The notes under the pieces are model-generated. The model saw only the letters and a list, made by a program, of their open reading frames with translations. It did no database searches and was not told the origin of the DNA. Both the position numbers and the translations under genes were made by a program. Shown here one piece after another: positions 61,209 through 64,000 of a stretch of 64,000 bases of DNA; position 1 is the first letter of the stretch; each line of letters begins with the position of its first letter. This DNA is from Lepidonotus clava (taxonomy: Eukaryota; Annelida; Polychaeta; Phyllodocida; Polynoidae): positions 27,120,378 to 27,184,377 of the forward strand of contig OW387139.1 in the NCBI GenBank assembly GCA_936440205.1. Reading direction: 5' to 3'.

Positions 61209-61761
61209 TAATATCTAGAGTATACGTGTAAGTGTAGTACTTAGCATTCATTTCCAATAAAATACACTAAAACAGCTGTATTTAGGCCTATGAATTTTAA
61301 TTACAAACAGGCCATTCATGTTGAAAAAAACGCCACTTTTTCACATTTTCGCCAATTCTGGGTTGAAATGCACACCCCTTCTTTCATATTTTGAGGACGT
61401 GCAAATTGTCTTTGAAATGACCCCTTTCTCTGCGTTTTCTGGACGCTAATACGTATCCAGTTGGCTGGAGAGTGCGGGTACCGGGCTGCCATGCTTGGTA
61501 AGATCACGCCCACCGTGTAGGATGACATCATTAATATGTGACCTTTTTAGTGCAATGCCATCAACTCAAACAGTAAGAGGACGAGTATGATATTGTATAG
61601 GTCGTCATTGGCATACCGTTAGGCCCTGGACGCGAAATTGAGGTGTTACCTGTCTATTTGCGCGGTTATAGATAAAACTGGTCAGCTGTAGCAGGTGGCG
61701 AATGCCCACGTGTCTTTTACATGTATACTAGTGAGGGCTTCAAATGAACATCTATTTTTTA

Positions 61762-62245
61762 AGAAATCTGACGGCCATTTAATTTTATAAACAAGTGATA
61801 TTGCCATTATTAGAGTATATCGTATTTGTACTGCTATCTTTGAATAAGTAGGACCAAATAGCTCTTCATGTCTTACAGAATGATGCTTTAGAAATTTGTT
61901 GCAATCTTTCATGGGATGATTATGTCAGAATATCTTATTTACATAAAAGGGCTAAGATAATCAGTCTGGAACAGCGTAGACAAATACAGTTATATTATTT
62001 GATGTATTGTCATTCTCAAAAAACTGGTGTACAGAAACAAGTAACTCATAATACATGTTCACAAGACAAATTCATTTCGAAAACAGAAAAACACTGGTTG
62101 GAAATACAATAGAAACCCATTTTATAATGGTACAATATTATGAAATAAGCTCAGTGCTGATGTAAAACAAAGTCCAGGTGTTCAAACTTTTATGTCAGAA
62201 ATACGGAGCCAATATCTGAAATATGAGGATTTACAACATGTCTGA
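61762..62245 (+). mobile_element. LINE remnant, C-terminal part of reverse transcriptase
   Basis: One phase reads FYKQVILPLLEYIVF then LHVLQNDALEICCNL and YLHKRAKIISLEQRRQIQL, the same order of motifs as the end of CR1/L2/Jockey-group reverse transcriptases. After a stop and a one-base shift the next phase continues NPFYNGTIL and NKLSADVKQSPGVQTF, ending at 62243-62245, the usual protein end. I count four in-frame stops and one frameshift, so the copy is old and inactive. The catalytic RT core and endonuclease are missing (5' truncation). It is related to, but clearly diverged from, the copy at 53474-54090. Confidence 0.8.
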
Positions 62246-62315
62246 CTTTATAAAAAGCGATAATTATTGTATTTTTTCTATCTCGATGTATTGTTTTTCA
62301 TGGAAGACCAGGGGT

Positions 62316-62387
62316 AACCCTGAATGGTGTGTTTCGAAATAAAAACAATAAAACCCTGAATGATGTGTTTCAAAATAAAAACAATAA
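62316..62387 (+). repeat. tandem 36-bp repeat, two copies
   Basis: 62316-62351 and 62352-62387 differ at two positions, both G to A. They lie 70 bp downstream of the LINE protein end and are followed by an A-rich tail, so they may be part of the LINE 3' untranslated region, where short tandem units are known in CR1-like elements. Confidence 0.85.
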
Positions 62388-62459
62388 AATAAAAAAACAT
62401 TGGTGGTGGTAAACATGGTATTTAGGCCAACTCGAATGACATCAAAGAAAAATATGAAG

Positions 62460-62960
62460 TAGGTCGAAGTCGATAACAGCAATAACCAACGTCTGTATGG
62501 TCGAATCGGAGAGGGAGAGTAAAGGGTTTGAGGGTAAAGTAGCCCCGAGAACAGGAAGGCCCGTAGACAGGGTCCCTGGCAGATACCTCCCAATAGTGGG
62601 CAATTATTGTTATGTACGACCTTATTTAGGCGGACCTCCTCTCAGTCCCTGTAACAATTGCTACCCAACCTGTCATTGGCGACCGGCGGCAGTTTCTCAT
62701 ACTCCCCGACCGTCGCTGGTCGCCTACACCGGGACACCCCCTACCCCGCGGTGGGCACCGCGTGGTCGCCGTCCCAAGGCTTCCGGTCTGGACAGGAAGC
62801 CGTCCTGGGCGCATGTGCGCTGGACACTGCTGGCGGGGAGGTCCATCAGGGGGGAAGCGGCTGAGAGTGGCGGGGGAAGCCCGATAATATGGGGGATAAT
62901 GCCGTCTGATGCCCCAAAAGGCGATAGGTCAGAGCAGCCCGTCTTGTGAACTCTGACAAC
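62460..62960. other. GC-rich island
   Basis: Contains the longest open frame of the window (150 codons, plus, 62497-62949), overlapped by a 141-codon minus-strand frame. Simultaneous openness of both strands in GC-rich DNA is typical of chance. The products are Pro/Arg/Gly-rich with no domain. Candidate regulatory element. Confidence 0.3.
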
Positions 62961-63300
62961 TGGAGAAAGGCCAAAATAAACTAAAACAACAAGGCAAGTT
63001 AAAATACACGAGTATCCGCCGGTCTGATACAGTCGTTCATAGTGTGTCTGGGATCCGTGAGGGGATGTAACTGATGTAGTAGCAAAGGTGAAAGCTATGT
63101 TAATAATACATGTAAAATAAAGAAAGTTTGTTAAATGTGTTGTGATCACAATGGCGAGTTTTCAAAACAACATGTTTTATGAATGGAGGTCATTTCCGAA
63201 GAAGAATAGGGTTAAGCTTTTCCCCATAGACAAAGAGGTTTTACCTTATCTCATAACCGTCCATGATAAACATACAAATAGCGCTTTTTATTTGTAGAGG
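62960..63300. other. AT-rich spacer
   Basis: Nothing recognisable. Confidence 0.5.
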
Positions 63301-63790
63301 GCTGTTGTGATTCCTTTAAATGACGTCAGGGCTATAGTGGCAATAGTGGCTATTGTGGCCCCGACAGATGCCAATGGCCGCCCGGAACGCGCGGGGCGGC
63401 CGTGTCAGGGCCACAATGCGACTGGCCGCTGGGGTAACTTCATCAGGCGCTGGTCGACGGCCCAAGCCATTAGCGAGGTGTCGATGGCCTCCTGTGAGCA
63501 GAATGCCGAGCAGGTCGCGAGCACGAGTTGAGCTGCTCGGCACACGATGGAGTTGTCAGCAGCAGGGCCCGTGTGTTGGCGGCGCGGCAGTGGGAATCTG
63601 ACCGTTTGGCCGTGTTATTGTTGTTCTGCCTGTTGTAGGTTGTCACCGCCCCATGCTGACCGAGTGGTTTGTGATGTCGGCCATGTTTGCCCACCACTGG
63701 GGATGATGACCATGAGGAGGGCCGTCAGTTGGGGTGACGCCCGTCAGTTGGGGTGATGGCCGACTCCTCTGAGTAGTGGGTCGCTGTCAG
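63300..63790. other. GC-rich island with CRE and short tandem repeats
   Basis: A perfect CRE TGACGTCA lies at 63321-63328, followed at once by three 9-bp units (ATAGTGGCA-like, 63334-63360). A 19-bp unit containing CCGTCAGTTGGGGTGA is duplicated at 63721-63758. Overlapping frames of 69-82 codons on both strands are featureless. Candidate regulatory or promoter-like element; no TATA is seen. Confidence 0.35.
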
Positions 63791-64000
63791 AAATGATTGT
63801 AGCGCATACATAATCGGGCTTCATCCGTACACATGTTTGGATTTCATACTTCGACATGCGCAATCAGATGTGTGTACGGTATTTCCTTGTAAAACATTAA
63901 ACAAGCCCTTATAATTAGACGAAAAACTACAAACAGCACGAAAGACGCGAGCCAAAGGAAGTCATGAAAATAATTACCAAGCATTGTTTAAGGATGAAAT
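63790..64000. other. AT-rich right edge
   Basis: Nothing recognisable up to the end of the window. Confidence 0.5.

Larger units (their letters stand above)
59730..61761. other. mixed to AT-rich non-coding stretch
   Basis: Holds the tandem duplication at 60341-60447, a modest GC patch at 60500-60740, a perfect CRE at 61201-61208 without TATA or CCAAT in the right place, and TAGGCCTA at 61283-61290. Frames of 60-84 codons are featureless. Confidence 0.45.

Noticed and set aside
62497-62949. 150-codon open frame as a gene
   Set aside because: The opposite strand is open over 141 codons in the same GC-rich DNA. There is no domain, no low-complexity logic and no splice or promoter support.
1-64000. 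Hox or other homeobox exon
   Set aside because: The homeodomain-like signals are binding-site cores. No sequence encoding the recognition helix (WFQNRR) was found by eye on either strand.

Overview
The window reads as animal nuclear DNA with no recognisable protein-coding gene. Every long open frame tried on either strand reads as random sequence or as transposon debris. I see no rRNA or intact tRNA gene, no operon structure and no CRISPR array. What can be supported is a set of mobile-element remnants, several unusual repeats and palindromes, and a mosaic of GC-rich islands carrying candidate cis-regulatory motifs. It looks like a gene desert or a very long intron.

Organism: an invertebrate with a fairly AT-rich genome. 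The palindromic octamer TAGGCCTA occurs 13 times where about one is expected. From memory, that motif is common in sea urchin, sea star and hemichordate DNA, so an ambulacrarian deuterostome is my best but low-confidence guess. Degraded CR1/Jockey-group LINEs and a tRNA-type SINE fit any marine invertebrate.

Layout: about 35-40 islands of 200-900 bp (roughly 50-65% GC by eye) alternate with 0.3-1.8 kb AT-rich stretches. The islands are not repeats and carry homeodomain-type (TAATTA, AATTAGTG), nuclear-receptor (DR1, DR5-like), YY1-like, CTCF-like and other motif matches. This resembles a dense field of conserved noncoding elements of the kind that surrounds developmental transcription-factor genes, but conservation cannot be seen from one sequence.

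Mobile and repeat content: a TIR-bounded DNA transposon (25493-26891) holding five exact copies of the 15-mer ATCTCTCGTAGATAC in a 547-bp subregion. A SINE-like element (27483-27695) and a second copy of its tail (about 26950-27000). LINE reverse-transcriptase tails at 53474-54090 (minus) and 61762-62245 (plus). An inverted pair of about 93% identical blocks (46032-46152 and 47867-48001). A 65-nt perfect G/C-rich palindrome (10873-10937) and a 121-nt hairpin with 54-bp arms (35413-35533). Several short tandem duplications.

Two places look like possible transcription starts. 50266-50340 has CRE, CCAAT, TATA and initiator-like elements in order. 30758-30790 has a TATA run and an initiator-like site in a GC-rich block that also holds the best CTCF match, with a consensus splice donor 0.8 kb downstream. 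Neither can be tied to a coding exon here.
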